DNA from: Protula sp. h YS-2021
Taxonomy: Eukaryota; Annelida; Polychaeta; Sabellida; Serpulidae
NCBI GenBank assembly: GCA_949752745.1
Contig: OX457029.1
Span: forward strand, 43,758,500-43,822,499
Length of the DNA: 64,000 bases
Direction: 5' to 3'
Shown: in pieces, positions 1-11,639 of the stretch
How positions within the stretch are numbered: the first letter of the stretch is position 1
How the letters are laid out: every line of letters starts with the position of its first letter
Notes under the pieces: model-generated
Seen by the model: only the letters and a program-made list of their open reading frames with translations
Databases searched by the model: none
Told to the model about the DNA's origin: nothing
Program-made: the position numbers and the translations under genes

Positions 1-152
1 CCTCGAATTTGCTGTCTTTATGAAATTATCGATTTTTTCCACATCAAAAAGGAAGTACATATTGATCACTCAATCACATATTGATTTAACATGCAACCCT
101 CTCAATTGCTTTTTTAGTTTTTATTTATTGAGCAGCAAACTTTAAAAGAAAC

Positions 153-281
153 CTGAGACAGTTTAGCCTGCAGATCATTCTTCAACTGATTTATGGTTTT
201 CTTCGCCATTTCATCGTGTTGTTTCAGCGTCTCTTTCGTCGATTCATGTTCTTGCTGCTGCTGTGCGATTGTATTCTCCAG
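153..281 (-). CDS. Coiled-coil gene, last visible exon
   Basis: This exon is 129 nt (43 codons), phase 0 at both ends, with acceptor TACTTACAG and donor CAG|GTTTCT. It encodes LENTIAQQQQEHESTKETLK and continues to DLQAKLSQ, a charged Gln/Lys-rich coiled coil. The next exon must lie in bases 1-140 or beyond the window; I could not place it. Confidence 0.75.
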
Positions 282-3200
282 CTGTAAGTATGCACGAAAC
301 GCAGTGATTTGCTACTATGATTGATTTACAATCAGTCAGTTTTAAATAATAAGCTGTCATTTCAGTTAGTCATGTTTACAGCCTCTCCAAATGAAACTGT
401 CACAAGCCTGGTTTATCTTAAAGTGGGCACCGGGGCAAATCCATCACGACTGAAATATGAGCAAGAGGTTTTTGTGGTGAATAAATCAGTCAAACAGACC
501 GTCGATAAGGGTCCCATCTATAAAATACGGACGTACAACACCCGCACACCCCCCTCAACCCCATCCCCCTCCCAATACAAAATTTCTGACGTTGCCCACT
601 AGCTATAACATTGCTGTAGGCAGACCCAGACCCCCCCCCCCCCCGTGCTTCATGAATGGTCCCTGACAGAAGAAATAGCTATCGGGATGAACCGGTTCAT
701 CTGACTGGTTTTACGTGATACGAAGGGCCCCAACTGCATTTTTTTAATCTCGATATTTACCACCACTTCCTCGTTTGTGACGTCACATATTTACTGATTC
801 AGATGTATAATAAAAGGTTTGTGAATTTACACGGAAAGAAAAATAGACAAGAAATGTTACGTGCGCAAAACAACTATCAGCTCTTCACTCTCACAAGCAA
901 CATTCTTGTTGACAGTATGTCCCAGATAATATGTCCCAGCTACCACGTCACCCAGATCTACAAGATGCCTTGGTTTTTTGTTGTGTGTTTGTTTTTTTTT
1001 TTTTTTCAAACTAACGTATGTTATAAGTTGGTTCACTCTCAGTGCTGACAATAAATTCAAGTGTGAAGTAAATTGAAAACATAGCATCCACCGTTATGGT
1101 GAATGATATGTGGAGCTTTTTCTGGAAAGCTGAAATGCTCTTTTTCACATACATCCGACCCATTGACGTCAGTTTAAATTACATAAAATATAGCCTCCGT
1201 TTAAAGGGCATTGGTGAAAAAGGCCACGTCTACAAAACTCAGACATGACAACTGGGATATAATAAAAGGCTTGGGCTCAAACATGCAGAAAAACTGACTA
1301 CTTGCCGCCCTGGGTATACTGGAAAGTGTGAAAATGTATGTGCGCAACCTCCACAAATGTAAAGCGGGAAAAGTGAAATCGTATCAGAAATCAACATGAT
1401 TGCAGAAGGAGACTGTCAGAGATTGTTCGCTAATTGCAGACGTTCACTACCGGAGGTCAGAATGTGTCTCTTTCAATGCAGTAACATCAAACCACTATCA
1501 TTTTTTTCTTGTAAATATCACTGACATTTTTGTGACACACTTCGCATGTTTACTTGAAGTCAGTATAATTTCTGGTCCACTTATCAATGTTAACCAACCG
1601 ATATTCATCAATTCGATATTTATTTCAGGACACTTGTATAAAATTAAAGAAAAGCGGTGCTGAGGCCTAGTTTAAGAACGACCTGTATATGTGTTACAGT
1701 CAATGAGCGAAACCCGCCATTTCACGAAATGGCAAATCATTTTAGCCATTTCGTGAAATGCCTGAAGTCATTTGCCGTTTCATGAAATGACTAAAATTTC
1801 CACTTTGCCATTTCATGAAATGGCAAACCAGACTTAGAAAAAAAAACAAAAAAAAAAAACAGAACAATATGAACTTTTTATTTGCAAACTTTGACACCAT
1901 CGCCACACAAATACCAGTGTAACATAAAGAAACAACCTTTTTCACACTCTTCATATTTCTGCGATAATCTTACCGGTTTTTAGTTACAAATTCGAATAGT
2001 TACACATTTCAGCGAATCTTTATCACAGGGTTCGCGCTGGGTTCTCAGGAAAGTTAGTCAAACAAGTTTGTCCAAGGACAAAGTCCCAGCTTACGAAAAG
2101 CAATAAAACCAATTCCAGCGTGCATGCGCAACCGAATTTTCCTGAAAAATTAGGCTTCAAAAGATGAGACGGCAAAGAGCTAGCCCAATAATTAATTTAG
2201 CACCGGACCAGAACATAGACCGATAAATGCATACAAAGATTTCTTTCCCAGAAAAATTGGAAACAGATTTTTTGTATCTCTGGTAGACTGGATAGTCTGC
2301 CATACAAACCTTCAAACAACGCTCGCATTTCGGACCAGTGCGCATATTTGTGTAACTTACCTGATGCACGGTTCTTATTCAGACAAGTGCGCATGTTTTT
2401 TTATTTTGCGTAGATGCGCGGTTCTCATTTTGGAACAGTGCACATGTTTATTTAACTTGCGTTGATGTGCGGTTCGCATGTCTGACGAGCGCCCATGTTT
2501 TTTTTTTTTACCTTTTGTGGATGTGCGGTTCTTATTTCGGATCAGTGCGCACGTTTATTTACCTTGTGTTGATGTGCGGTTCTTATTTCGGATCAATGCG
2601 CATCTTTATTTACATTGTGTTGGTGTGCGGTTCTTATTTCGGATCAGTGCGCATGTTTATTTACCTTGTGTTGATGTGCGGTTCTTATTTCGGATCAGTG
2701 CGCATGTTTATTTACCTTGTGTTGATGTGCGGTTCTTATTCCCTACCAATGCGCATGTTTAACGGACGCCATTCGCAGACCGATAGGAATACCCCAGCTT
2801 ACGTTTTACGTAAGCTGGGCTAAAAAGGAAAGTGACTCAGTTGGGTCCAGAAAGACTCGGGGTGTTCCGAAAAAGTGAGTCATTTCGTAAAAAATGCCCA
2901 AAAAGTGGGCAAAAACCCCACCAACGCGAACCCTGTTTATCAGAATAGAATGCTCTAAATGTTTTAACATTTGTGCATTTGGTGGAGGCTCGGACGATTC
3001 TGACACGTCGTTAACAGGAGCGTCTGACCTACTGGCTGCGCTATCCAAGTTACTGGCGGTCATATCTGAGTGAGTGGTGGCAATATCCAAGTTACTAATT
3101 GCAACTCTGGTTTGTCTTGGTGTACGATTTCCTGGCTTGGTTCATTTTTATTTTTCATTTTTTTTTCTTTTCTTTATATTTTTTTTTTTTTCTTTTTTTT

Positions 3201-6200
3201 TTTTACAAATTATTGCCCTTTTATCTTCTAATTGGAGGCCGTGTAATTTGTCCTTTCAACATTGTCACAATTGCAATTTACATGCCTTTTATATTCCAAC
3301 TGAATGCAGGAATTTGTCCTTTCATCTTGTAATTGCACTTTTCAATTATGTTGCTTTGAGTTTCATGTACTCAGTTGCAATTACACAACCAGTAACTGGA
3401 GTGTTTGATCATTATAATTGCAATCCTAGAGCAGTGTTGTTCATCCGGAGTGCAATACAAGGCTAAGGAAACCGAGGAAACACCCGAACAGATCATTTCG
3501 CATTTTTGATTTTAAGATTTTTACAAATAAAGAAATGACAGATACCTGGTTGTTTCATTTTTGTTTTGGCATTCAAAGTAAATAAAAATAGAAATTAAGT
3601 GGGGGAGGGGGGGGGGGGAATTGTTCTATGGGGGAATTGTTCGGGGGGGGGGGGCTGAAATGTCGTATACCCCAAGGTTTAATTGGAAACCTTTTGAGTT
3701 AATGATTAAAAAAGAACAAAAGTCTTTTGCAGATGATTAATATCCGGGTAATATATGGTTAAAAGGAGTTCAAAGACCCCTTGATAGAATAAATAAAAGA
3801 CCACCAAAACTGTTTCACAGATTGCCTGATTGTATTTGCCATATTGTGTAATGAAGCCTTGCAATTTTTAGCCATTTCACGAAATGGCTAAAATGTTTTG
3901 CCATTTCATGAAACGGCAAAAGATTTCAGGCATTTCACGAAACGGCTAAAATGATTTGCCATTTCGTGAAATGGCGGGTTTCACTCATTGACTGTAACAT
4001 ATGCATATATTCACCTAAACAATGTCATGCCACCGATCTGTGTTGTCTAATTGAATAAGCATTAACATTTTAGGACTGTGTGCTCTGTATAGCTTGAATT
4101 TAACTGCAGACAACAGACAGCACACATGTTGACAAAAAAAAAATGAAGAGCCTTCATATGATCTGAACAATTCATATATTGTCAGTGGTTAGAAACTAAA
4201 TCATTTCACGTGCATCTTTCCAGCAACATAAAGGTTAAATCCGATTCAGCTTCGGTCCAAAGTTTGAAATGTAGACTACTTTTACTAACTGCTTGAAACT
4301 TCTCAATTCCAAAGTCCCTTGAGCTCGCCCCAACATTCATATTTTATACAGCAGACAGACGATAAGTCTTGAAATGTGTTATTTACCTCTTTCACCATAT
4401 TTAGATGAGTCTGCTCTCCACTTGTGGACTTCTCTTCTATTGCTTTCAATCTCTCGTTCATTTGGTCTTTATCTCTTAAGGCATTCTGTAAGCTGCCTGA
4501 TATCAAATTCTTTTCTTTTTGCAATCTATAAAGAAAAAAAACACGCATGTCAATTTCCCACAAAAAAAATCACTTTTTTCTGCTTTTCGACACAATTCAC
4601 ATTAAACAGTGGCATTCTAAAAGAGCATTGAGCACACGAATATTAAACAATGGCATGCCAAAACAGCTTGGATTACACGAGGTGGAGATAAGGTTATGAC
4701 ATGCTAAAACGGCTTTGTCTGAGGGTAATTAATTACAGGTGCAGCAAACCCAGAATTTCAAAACCACAAGCATTAAACAACCTGATATGACAATAAATAA
4801 TACACCCATCACTGAATTTTCAAGTTTAATACCGATTTATTTAAAATACGAATTTTGAAGCAAATAAGAAACCAGATATTTTTTGGCAGGCTATTCCGGA
4901 ATAGACTACCGATAAATCGAATTCAAATAAATCAATAATGCTTCATTTTCCTTACACCAAAGGGTGAAAATAAGTTGAACAATGTAAATTCTCACGTTTT
5001 GGCGAAACGAAAAAATATTGGAAAAATGAAATATTTTGGCTTTTTGTAAAATGTCGGTAGTTCAGTGTTGAATAACCTATTGAAATTTTTTATTTTTTAA
5101 AATTATTTGTGTTTTCAATATTTTTCATATTTTTCTATTTCCGAGGCCAGAAAATAAGTTTTTTATACATAGTTTGCAACCTCAAATGATAAAATAATGA
5201 AAAAAAAAATCAATTTCTGTGACATTTGATTTATCAGTATGTCTATTCCGGAACAGCCTACCAAAAAATATCTGGTTTCTTATTTACTACAGAATACTTA
5301 TTTTAAATAATACGGTGTTGTTTACTTTTTCAGCTCTGCTACAAGTGGATTTATAAACAGTACCTTTTGATTTCTATGTCTTTTTCTGCGTTTAACTTTT
5401 GCAGAGTGTCGTATTTATTCTGCAGGTCTAAAAACTCTGGTACGGACTTCAACACTTGCGGTGAAATGCCATTGAGTGAAGGATCTAACTGTACATTGTT
5501 TGGCTCGGAATTCAATACATTATCCGACGAGGCAATTTTAGTCTGAACAACGACTTCAGTCTGATCTGATTCCGGGATTTCTGTCCGTAACTCTGATTCT
5601 AACTGTGAAAGAAGAGCATCACTCTCGTCCTCAGTTTGTGGAATATTCGAGGTAACAGGTGCGTCCCTTACAGGCACGTAACTACAGCCTATGGATGCTG
5701 CATTGTCTATATCACACTTTGATTTATTGCTACTGTCTACACAACTATCCGACGAAGCGTCATTGCTAGCGTCACCAAGTCTGGAATGTAACAGAGACAC
5801 TGACTCATTCTGCGACATTTGAACACTGGATGAAGTTTCGTTTTGACTAGCACCGCTTTTAGTTTCTGCGATTTCGAGTGGAACTGTGTTTGTATCACAT
5901 CTGTTTGTTTCGGAATTATTCGCACTATCCAACTGTTCTCGAATAGTTTCTAAAGCTTCTTTGTTAAGTGAATCCACACAAGTGTTCACTAACTCATTTT
6001 CATCAACACTCTTTCGTGTCATTTTCAAGCCTACGTCATTTAAATCCCCGCTTGCCTTTACGTCAACCTGCGCTGGGTTATGTATATCCACACCATGCTG
6101 GGGCGGAGGTACACATGTTTTTCGCCCTTCCAATCCTCCGTCCGGTATATCCACAGAGCACGGAGCCCCGTTAGAATCCTGCAAACAACTGTCCCTATCC

Positions 6201-7798
6201 TTGTCCATTTCGTGTTCGTGCTCACTTTGGCCCGTATCCAACGCATCCACATTCCTTGTACACGATTGCTCGTTATCCAACATTTTATGTTCTGGAGACA
6301 CTTTCTGCGGATCGATTAAGTGTGCTTGTAATCCATTATCAGGGTCTGTGATACTTTCACCTTCTTTAGTACAGTTTGCAACAGTCTCTTTGTTTATATC
6401 GACGCTTATTGATTCAGCGCTGGCTTTTATACTGACCACTTGGCTTCTGCTTTCATCTGTGAAAACAAATCAATGGTTATATATCCAAACCTCATAACGT
6501 TTTTTTTAACAGCACATCTGTTATATACAAAACTGAAAAAAATCAATAAAAACAGAACTAACAACACATCATTTTGTGATTTTATGATTCTCATATTTGC
6601 TATAAATGTACTATGTCCGCAATATACAACGACACCCGTAATTAACCGAACTGTAGTGCTGCAAAAACATTCGCTTCTGAGCACCATTTTAGCACCATGA
6701 TTAGCAAGCTATGTCAGTGAACACCTTCAATAAGTCTATAACTGGCAAATCTTTTATATCAAACTTTTATCTGCTAAATTTAAATTTGCCTGACGCTGGC
6801 AGATACCGCTAGGCCTATATAATGGTCGTTTTAACCTCTCCGAAAAACATTTATTACTAACAGCAATTAGATCCCAAGAAAAAAATGATACTGGGGCAGT
6901 ACCTGCGTCATGAAATAGCCAGTTCTTCAGTGATCTAATTTGTGACGCCACATTAATATACAAATACAGTATGTAAAATCTATCAAATATGTAAAACCTT
7001 TCACAAGCGTAACGACCTTTTTTTCGAAAATCAAATTCTCGTGCCATGATTTCCACATTCACAATATGACTGGGTCGAGCTCTCTTCGCACCCCGCGAAA
7101 GAAACTGGGTCCAGTTTTAGAACCCGTGGTATTTACAGAAAAAGCTACATAGGAAGTTAGGCATTTCTGTAGAGCAGAAATTCATCACTTTTGTGGTATT
7201 CATACCATTTCACATGAGTCCAAAGAGGCTAATTATAGTATTGCTTTTTAGGTCTTTTATCTATATCAGTTATCAGTTTATAAGTGAACAAAATATCGCT
7301 TATCTCAATTCTACCGACCACTTACAAATTAATACCATCTTAAAATAGGCAGGTTTGTATTTTGCAAACAGTGTCACGTTTTTCCATGCACTCTGCTGGA
7401 TAAAACTATGAAGATTTGATTTGGTCACTCCTCGAAGCCACTAACCAAGGAATACCCTGCCCTGTTAATCGAATGTACCCACTCCTACGCTGTCGTAGGG
7501 TGTAATCCAGACACGACATAAAAACAGAAAATTTGGCAAAATATTCACACTGAACAACTTGGTTGCGATCCTAGCAAGCATGTAAAAATGTCTTCAATAA
7601 CTGCCTACTTAACGAAATTTGACATTTTCACCTGGATCAAATTTTGTACTAGAAATTTGGAACTTTTAATAAAGTTTGATTCTTTCGTTTCAAACTTTGG
7701 GTTGTGGGGATGGTGGGTGGGAGAGAGACAAAAATATACGTTTTACCTAACTGTTCCAGCTCTGGGGCGTTGTTTGAATTTGACTTGTCATTCTCCAT
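153..7798 (-). CDS. Acidic Ser-rich / coiled-coil protein, 5' part of a spliced gene (3' end off the window)
   Basis: Four coding exons on the minus strand join without a frame break: 7798-7747 (from the ATG), 6456-5364, 4525-4387 and 281-153, with intron phases 1, 2 and 0. The visible protein is about 471 residues. It starts MENDKSNSNN and has a roughly 340-residue acidic, Ser/Asn/Asp-rich region of low predicted order. After that comes a continuous charged helical region rich in Leu, Gln, Lys and Glu with heptad-like spacing (LQNKYDTLQK, RLQKEKNLIS, ELENTIAQQQQ, INQLKNDLQAKL), as in golgins or centrosomal coiled-coil proteins. The frame is open at the last donor (base 153), so the C-terminus lies outside. 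No catalytic domain is visible. I do not recognise the family; a golgin-type scaffold is only a guess from composition. The ATG was chosen because it opens the frame in the most 5' exon found; an upstream untranslated exon is likely because an acceptor precedes it. Confidence 0.75.
282..1691. other. Intron sequence of coiled-coil gene, no recognised element
   Basis: It contains a C-homopolymer at about 632-645 and a T-run near 991-1007 but no exon, TIR or domain I can support. Short open frames here have no features of genes. Confidence 0.5.
2026..2935. mobile_element. hAT-like MITE carrying an inserted 51-bp repeat array
   Basis: The termini are CAGGGTTCGCGCTGG and CCAACGCGAACCCTG, flanked by TTTATCA on both sides (2019-2025, 2936-2942). 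CAGGG...CCCTG ends with a 7-8 bp duplication suit hAT-type elements. Comparison with the short relative at 42768-42918 shows that 2026-2062 and 2820-2935 form a MITE of about 150 bp. The roughly 755 bp between them (2063-2819) is an insertion of the family also found at 37.4-40.1 kb. The insertion ends in a CCCAGCTTACG / CGTAAGCTGGG inverted pair. Confidence 0.7.
2340..2765 (+). repeat. 51-bp tandem array, copy 1
   Basis: About eight units of 51 bp contain TGCGGTTCTTATTTCGGATC followed by a GCGCATGTTTATTTACCTTG segment. Because 51 is divisible by three, the array stays open in several frames and gives spurious repetitive ORFs. The same unit occurs in reverse orientation at 38640-39545. The left flank (about 2070-2330, with a TATCTCTGGTAGACTGG segment) also matches 39740-40030 inverted, so both belong to one element family. 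Confidence 0.85.
4387..4525 (-). CDS. Coiled-coil gene, internal exon
   Basis: This 139-nt exon has acceptor TTATAG and donor GAG|GTAAAT. It enters in phase 2 (split codon AGA, Arg) and leaves in phase 0, encoding LQKEKNLISGSLQNALRDKD and then QMNERLKAIEEKSTSGEQTHL up to MVKE. Composition and spacing suggest coiled coil. The in-frame joins at both ends support it strongly. Confidence 0.8.
4862..5285. mobile_element. MITE with roughly 57-bp TIRs in the coiled-coil gene intron
   Basis: The left arm starts AAATAAGAAACCAGATATTT and includes GGCTATTCCGGAATAGACTA. The right arm is its imperfect inverse, ending GGTTTCTTATTT. The AT-rich interior (about 310 bp) has no ORF. I saw no clear target duplication. 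It lies in the intron 4526-5363. Confidence 0.75.
5364..6456 (-). CDS. Coiled-coil gene, large acidic exon
   Basis: This is a 1,093-nt exon between acceptor TTTTCACAG and donor AG|GTACTG. It encodes about 364 residues rich in Ser, Asp, Glu and Asn, with few hydrophobics until the last 30 residues, which begin the coiled coil (PEFLDLQNKYDTLQKLNAEK, then DIEIKR). It is by far the longest open frame in the window. Codon use is AT-leaning, unlike the GC-rich 3' exons of the plus-strand Tudor gene. No domain was recognised. Confidence 0.85.
6457..7746. other. Intron of coiled-coil gene
   Basis: Intron between the start-codon exon and the large exon (donor GTAAAA, acceptor TTTTCACAG on minus). It is AT-rich with no element recognised. 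A 102-codon frame at 6754-7062 (minus) has no recognisable domain and is not called. Confidence 0.55.
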
Positions 7799-7808
7799 TT
7801 TATCAAAT
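7747..7808 (-). CDS. Coiled-coil gene, exon with start codon
   Basis: The minus strand reads a pyrimidine-rich tract ending TTTCAG, then a short leader, ATG at 7798-7796, and 17 codons (MENDKSNSNNAPELEQL). It ends in phase 1 at donor GTAAAA. Joined to the next exon the split codon becomes GAT (Asp) and the frame continues for over 360 codons. The acceptor upstream of the ATG implies at least one 5' non-coding exon further right that I could not locate. Confidence 0.7.
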
Positions 7809-8950
7809 CTGAAAGGAAAAAGATGGTTATGTTAAAAAAATAAAATCTTTTATTACCGTTTTTTTACCGCATGCGCAGTAATTTCGATAACTACCAGGTT
7901 GAGGGAGGAAGCTGTGAACACAGTCCCGCAGCAAACTCCACCCCGGACAAACCCCGCCCCCGCATGCAAGCAAAACCCAGTCCCTGGATTAAAATACCGG
8001 TCCTGCGTTTGGTCCAATCATTTCCCGGTGAATTGGCAACTGAGTGAATTGACAATTTTATTTTTGCTAACAGTCTTTATACTTTGGTATTTCTATATTA
8101 TTACCTGGATATATAAAGGAATTAGCCTTCTGATTTTAAAAATGTTTCAATTTTATGGCAATAAATTTTATTAACTAATATTATACTACTCCTGTTACCG
8201 AAGATTGCTCGTAACAAACGTTATTATGAAATATAATTGGCTCCGCTTCTTCAGCGCAATAAATTTTCGACAATGGTGGACAACATTACTTGAGCCGACT
8301 TCCTTATACCACCTCAGTGTCTGACATACATATAAACATGAAGGAATATACAATGAATATTGCAATCAAAATTAAAATTCCTTTGCCCCCACCTCAACCC
8401 TCTTCAGTCGCCGCGACACACTCTTTCCAATAGCTGTAAGTAACAGAGCCTTAACCAATAACTCTGTCAACAGCAACGTCATACAACCATTGGGGTTAAT
8501 TATTTATATTTTGGGGCACGAGACATGTACACTAATCGAGAAAACATGTATATTTAATGAAAGTTCTTTTAATTTTTAGGAAAAGTTAAATTAATATACC
8601 GTTGAGCTCAGCTATGAAATTTTTATGTTCCGGATGTAAATTTCACATGACATGTTCTCGCTCTAATGTGCAATCAACGCGCGCCTTCTCAAAAAGTAAG
8701 TAAAGGCACCAAATGCATTCTTTTCTGCAACAGACCGTACAAAAAATCTTAGTTGTATATTTTTCACGCATACAACCGCTTTTCATTAGTTTTTGGATAT
8801 ATTCAAAAAATACTTTTACAATTGTTGCTGGGCATGCGCCTCAAGTATAAACAGATGAAATTATACTGGCCAGTGTTTTTGTTAAAACAAAAACGGACAT
8901 GTCTACCCCGCCCCCCAATCGGTCACAGGGAAAAAAATTCCTTGCTTAAA
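7809..8950. other. Upstream region of coiled-coil gene
   Basis: This should hold the promoter and any 5' non-coding exon of the minus-strand gene, since an acceptor precedes its start-codon exon. I see no TATA box or exon that I can defend. The sequence is AT-rich, with a C-rich patch around 7920-7985. Confidence 0.35.
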
Positions 8951-8959
8951 AGTACAACA

Positions 8960-9650
8960 TTGGCGAGCCCAAAAAATTGAAAAAATTGCGAAAAATACAT
9001 TTTTACAGTAAACGAAGAAAAACGTCCCAGTAAACATTTGCACAATACGTTGGTTCTTCTTGCCACGTGTCAGCCTAATCGAACAAACTGTTTCCGAGAT
9101 ATCGCAATAATATAGCCAAAAAGTAAAAAAATGAAAAATTTTAAAAATCGCCAAAAATACATTTTCACCCGAAATGAAGAAACACTTCGCAGTAAACATT
9201 TGCACTATATATGGGTTCTTCTTGCCACGTTTCAGCCTAATCCAACAACCTGTTTCGGAGATATCGAATATGGCCAAAAAAGTTAAAAATCAAAAATTTA
9301 AAAATTCGCCAAAAATACCTTTTCAATGGAAATGAAGAAAAACTTTGCAGTATACATTTGCGCTATATGTGTGTTCTTCTTGTGACGTCTGAGCCTTATG
9401 CAATGAACCGTTTTGGAGATATAGCCTGCCAAAGTGAAAAAAATACACGAAAAAACCCCTATGTTCAAAAATTTGCCAAAACTAGAATTGTTGAAGGAAC
9501 GAAAAAAATAACACGGGCATCATCATGTACCCCAATACCTATGTATGTTTTGAGAAAAATCGACTCATTAATTTCATAAGAACTCATTGCGGACAGAAGG
9601 ACGGACAGACACACCAAAGGCTACATATGTCTCCCTTAGGGGGAGACATA
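8960..9650 (+). repeat. About 150-bp direct repeats, three copies, ending in a GGGGGAGACATA tail
   Basis: Three diverged copies each contain a segment like TTCTTCTTGCCACGTNTCAGCC, then a GTTTCNGAGATATCG segment and a CGCCAAAAATAC segment (about 9000-9150, 9150-9300, 9300-9460). They are followed by a GGACAGAAGGACGGACAGAC run and the hairpin TGTCTCCCTTAGGGGGAGACA near 9629-9649. It looks like a dispersed non-coding element common in invertebrate genomes. No coding content. Confidence 0.65.
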
Positions 9651-10689
9651 TAAAAACTGTGGGACAGGTTGGCATTTTATTTTTTTTCTTTCAACGAAAC
9701 CGTGACGTACAAGCAGTCTTAATTCCCTTTCTTTTTAGGACAAGTAATCCCAGATAAGTAAATAACCAAGTGGCTGATATTACCGCCACAGACGGCCCAT
9801 AAAGCGAGTGAAGATTACATATGTGGCTGTTTCAGTGGCAAGACTCGAAGCGAAAAGCACCAGTATGGAGCCGTTTCTTGGAGCTACCTTTCCTTGAATT
9901 CGTAGCACTAAACCTGGAACCACCAATAACTATTTATCACCTATACCGGTAACACCACAACTTCCTGAAAACAACATTTATCTCAGAAATGGCTTCTTTT
10001 TTTTTTACATTTCTAGCTGATTGTCTTGCTTAGAATAAGCAATGGCAGGTCATGCTTACCGCTTCGTGAACTTGGACATGAAACGGTAAAAATAACTTTG
10101 ACTAATTCTTCACCAGCATTTCCTTCCCTGTGATTATATTTTGAAACTACATGAAAATAAAGAACGTCTTGTGTATTATTACATACAGGAGAACGCAATT
10201 GAGAAAATAGTATTTTTCTGGAACTACGCTTGAATTATTCAGAGCTAAAAGGCACCACTGACAAGAAATCGAGTCAAGCATTGCTGATACAGAAAATTTT
10301 AATTTCTTCGAAGAACACAAGATAATGGTCAGTTTTGTGTTACACTATTATAGATATATTTCCAAAGTATAACGTGCTAAGGATATACAATCGGGAAATG
10401 TATAAGGTAAGTTTCAGTCTGTCCAGGCCAAACTTCTCATTCTTGTAGCGTTGTCGATTACGGGTTTGCTAACTGTATGTTTTGAGCCTCAGAACATACA
10501 AAGTTGACCCTACACTTTGTAGCTCTGGCAGGGAACTATACAGAGTGAGAGCCGGGAGCAGCTGACTCGGAACTAACTTGTACTGGTTGAGAGAGTGGTT
10601 TTCGGGTAGCTCCAAGAAGCGGCCCGCTACTGAGATTCTGACAGAGATGTACGACGTTATGTAAGTCAGAGTAGTCCCATATGACTCAA

Positions 10690-11615
10690 AGAGTCACAGT
10701 TCTCCTAACAGAACTTGTCACTGATGTCAATTTTGCTAATCTCGGCGCACAGCTCGGGCCAATTTACACTGATAAAATCGATGTTTTTTTTTTAGATCAG
10801 GAAAGAAACCCCTATTGTCGCCCACAACAATGATTCTGCAATTTCAACACCGCTCTTTACTCAGGTTTGGTGGTTTCGGTGTGGTCGCAAAAAATGCGCC
10901 AGGATAATTATCAGCGTGGTTTTTAAAGAAAAAGCCTGCTAGCCCGAACCTCGGTGTCCTGGAACGTGCGCCGAAAGATCCAGAGCTTCGAAAGTTAAGA
11001 TCTATGGCCATTTCTATCACAGAAACTGGGACCCCTCCTGTCTGGGGAAGAGAGAAAGGGTCTGCTGGGACTAAATTCAGAGCTGACTCGGCAGTACTAG
11101 ATGCCTCTTGCGGTCTTCCTATGACAGCAAGAGTCACAGTTCCTATAATAGGAAATGTCATTGATGTCAATTTTCCCAATCTCGGCGCACGACTGGGGCC
11201 AAAGGCGTTATTTTAGAAAGGGTGCATCACATAAATGGCCCAATTATAAATTATGGCGCACGAGTTTTATGGTCAGATAACAATCTTTTACTGAGAAAAA
11301 TATGCGTTTTCTTGAGATCAGTATATGGAATCCCTCATTATCGCCCACAACAACAGTGAATCCACAGTTGCAAAACCGCGCTTTACTCTAGTTTGGGAGT
11401 TTCGCTGAGGTCGAACACAATGCGCCAGGGTACTTCTCAGTGTGCTTTTGAAGAAAAAGCCTGCCAGTTCGAGCTTCGGTGTCCTTGAACGTGCGCCGAA
11501 AGATCCAGAGCCTCGAAAATTGAGATCAATGGCCATTTCTATTGTAGAACCTGTGACCCTTTCTGTCCTACGAAGATAGAAAGGGTCCGCTGGGACTACT
11601 GACTCGGAGGTAATT
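10690..11615 (+). repeat. Two tandem copies of a roughly 450-bp repeat
   Basis: Copy A (about 10690-11130) and copy B (about 11131-11615) share ordered blocks: GAGTCACAGTTC, TCTCGGCGCAC, TTTAGATCAGGAAAGAA (diverged in B), ATTATCGCCCACAACAA, a GCGCCAGG block, AAGAAAAAGCCTGC, GTGCGCCGAAAGATCCAGAG and a GAAAGGGTC block ending in GCTGGGACT. A third copy lies at 33208-33640. Short frames in copies A and B on both strands are by-products. A dispersed element or LTR remnant is possible; no terminal structure was resolved. Confidence 0.75.
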
Positions 11616-11639
11616 GTCGGGATGTAGCTCCAAGAAGCG

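Larger units (their letters stand above)
1692..3999. mobile_element. Foldback DNA transposon FB1, TIRs of tandem GCCATTTCRTGAAATGGC words
   Basis: Inverted termini of about 130 bp lie at 1692-1822 and 3868-3999. Both begin TGTTACAGTCAATGAG and contain several copies of the near-palindromic word GCCATTTCRTGAAATGGC. A direct duplication TATG flanks them (1688-1691 and 4000-4003). The interior encodes no transposase. It holds a nested hAT-like element (2026-2935), an A-rich run, long T-rich tracts (3155-3205) and several AATTGCAATT-type palindromes (around 3266, 3374, 3417). It lies inside the intron between coiled-coil exons 281 and 4387. It is a non-autonomous element of unassigned superfamily. 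Confidence 0.75.

Noticed and set aside
2467..2823. 118-codon frame with MCGSYFGS-type repeats
   Set aside because: Product of the 51-bp tandem array in a transposon; the same array is open in another frame.
3074..3466. 130-codon frame rich in Phe
   Set aside because: Caused by T-rich tracts inside a foldback element interior.
5886..6497. 203-codon plus-strand frame
   Set aside because: Antisense shadow of the large coiled-coil exon, whose reading is confirmed by phase-consistent splice joins.
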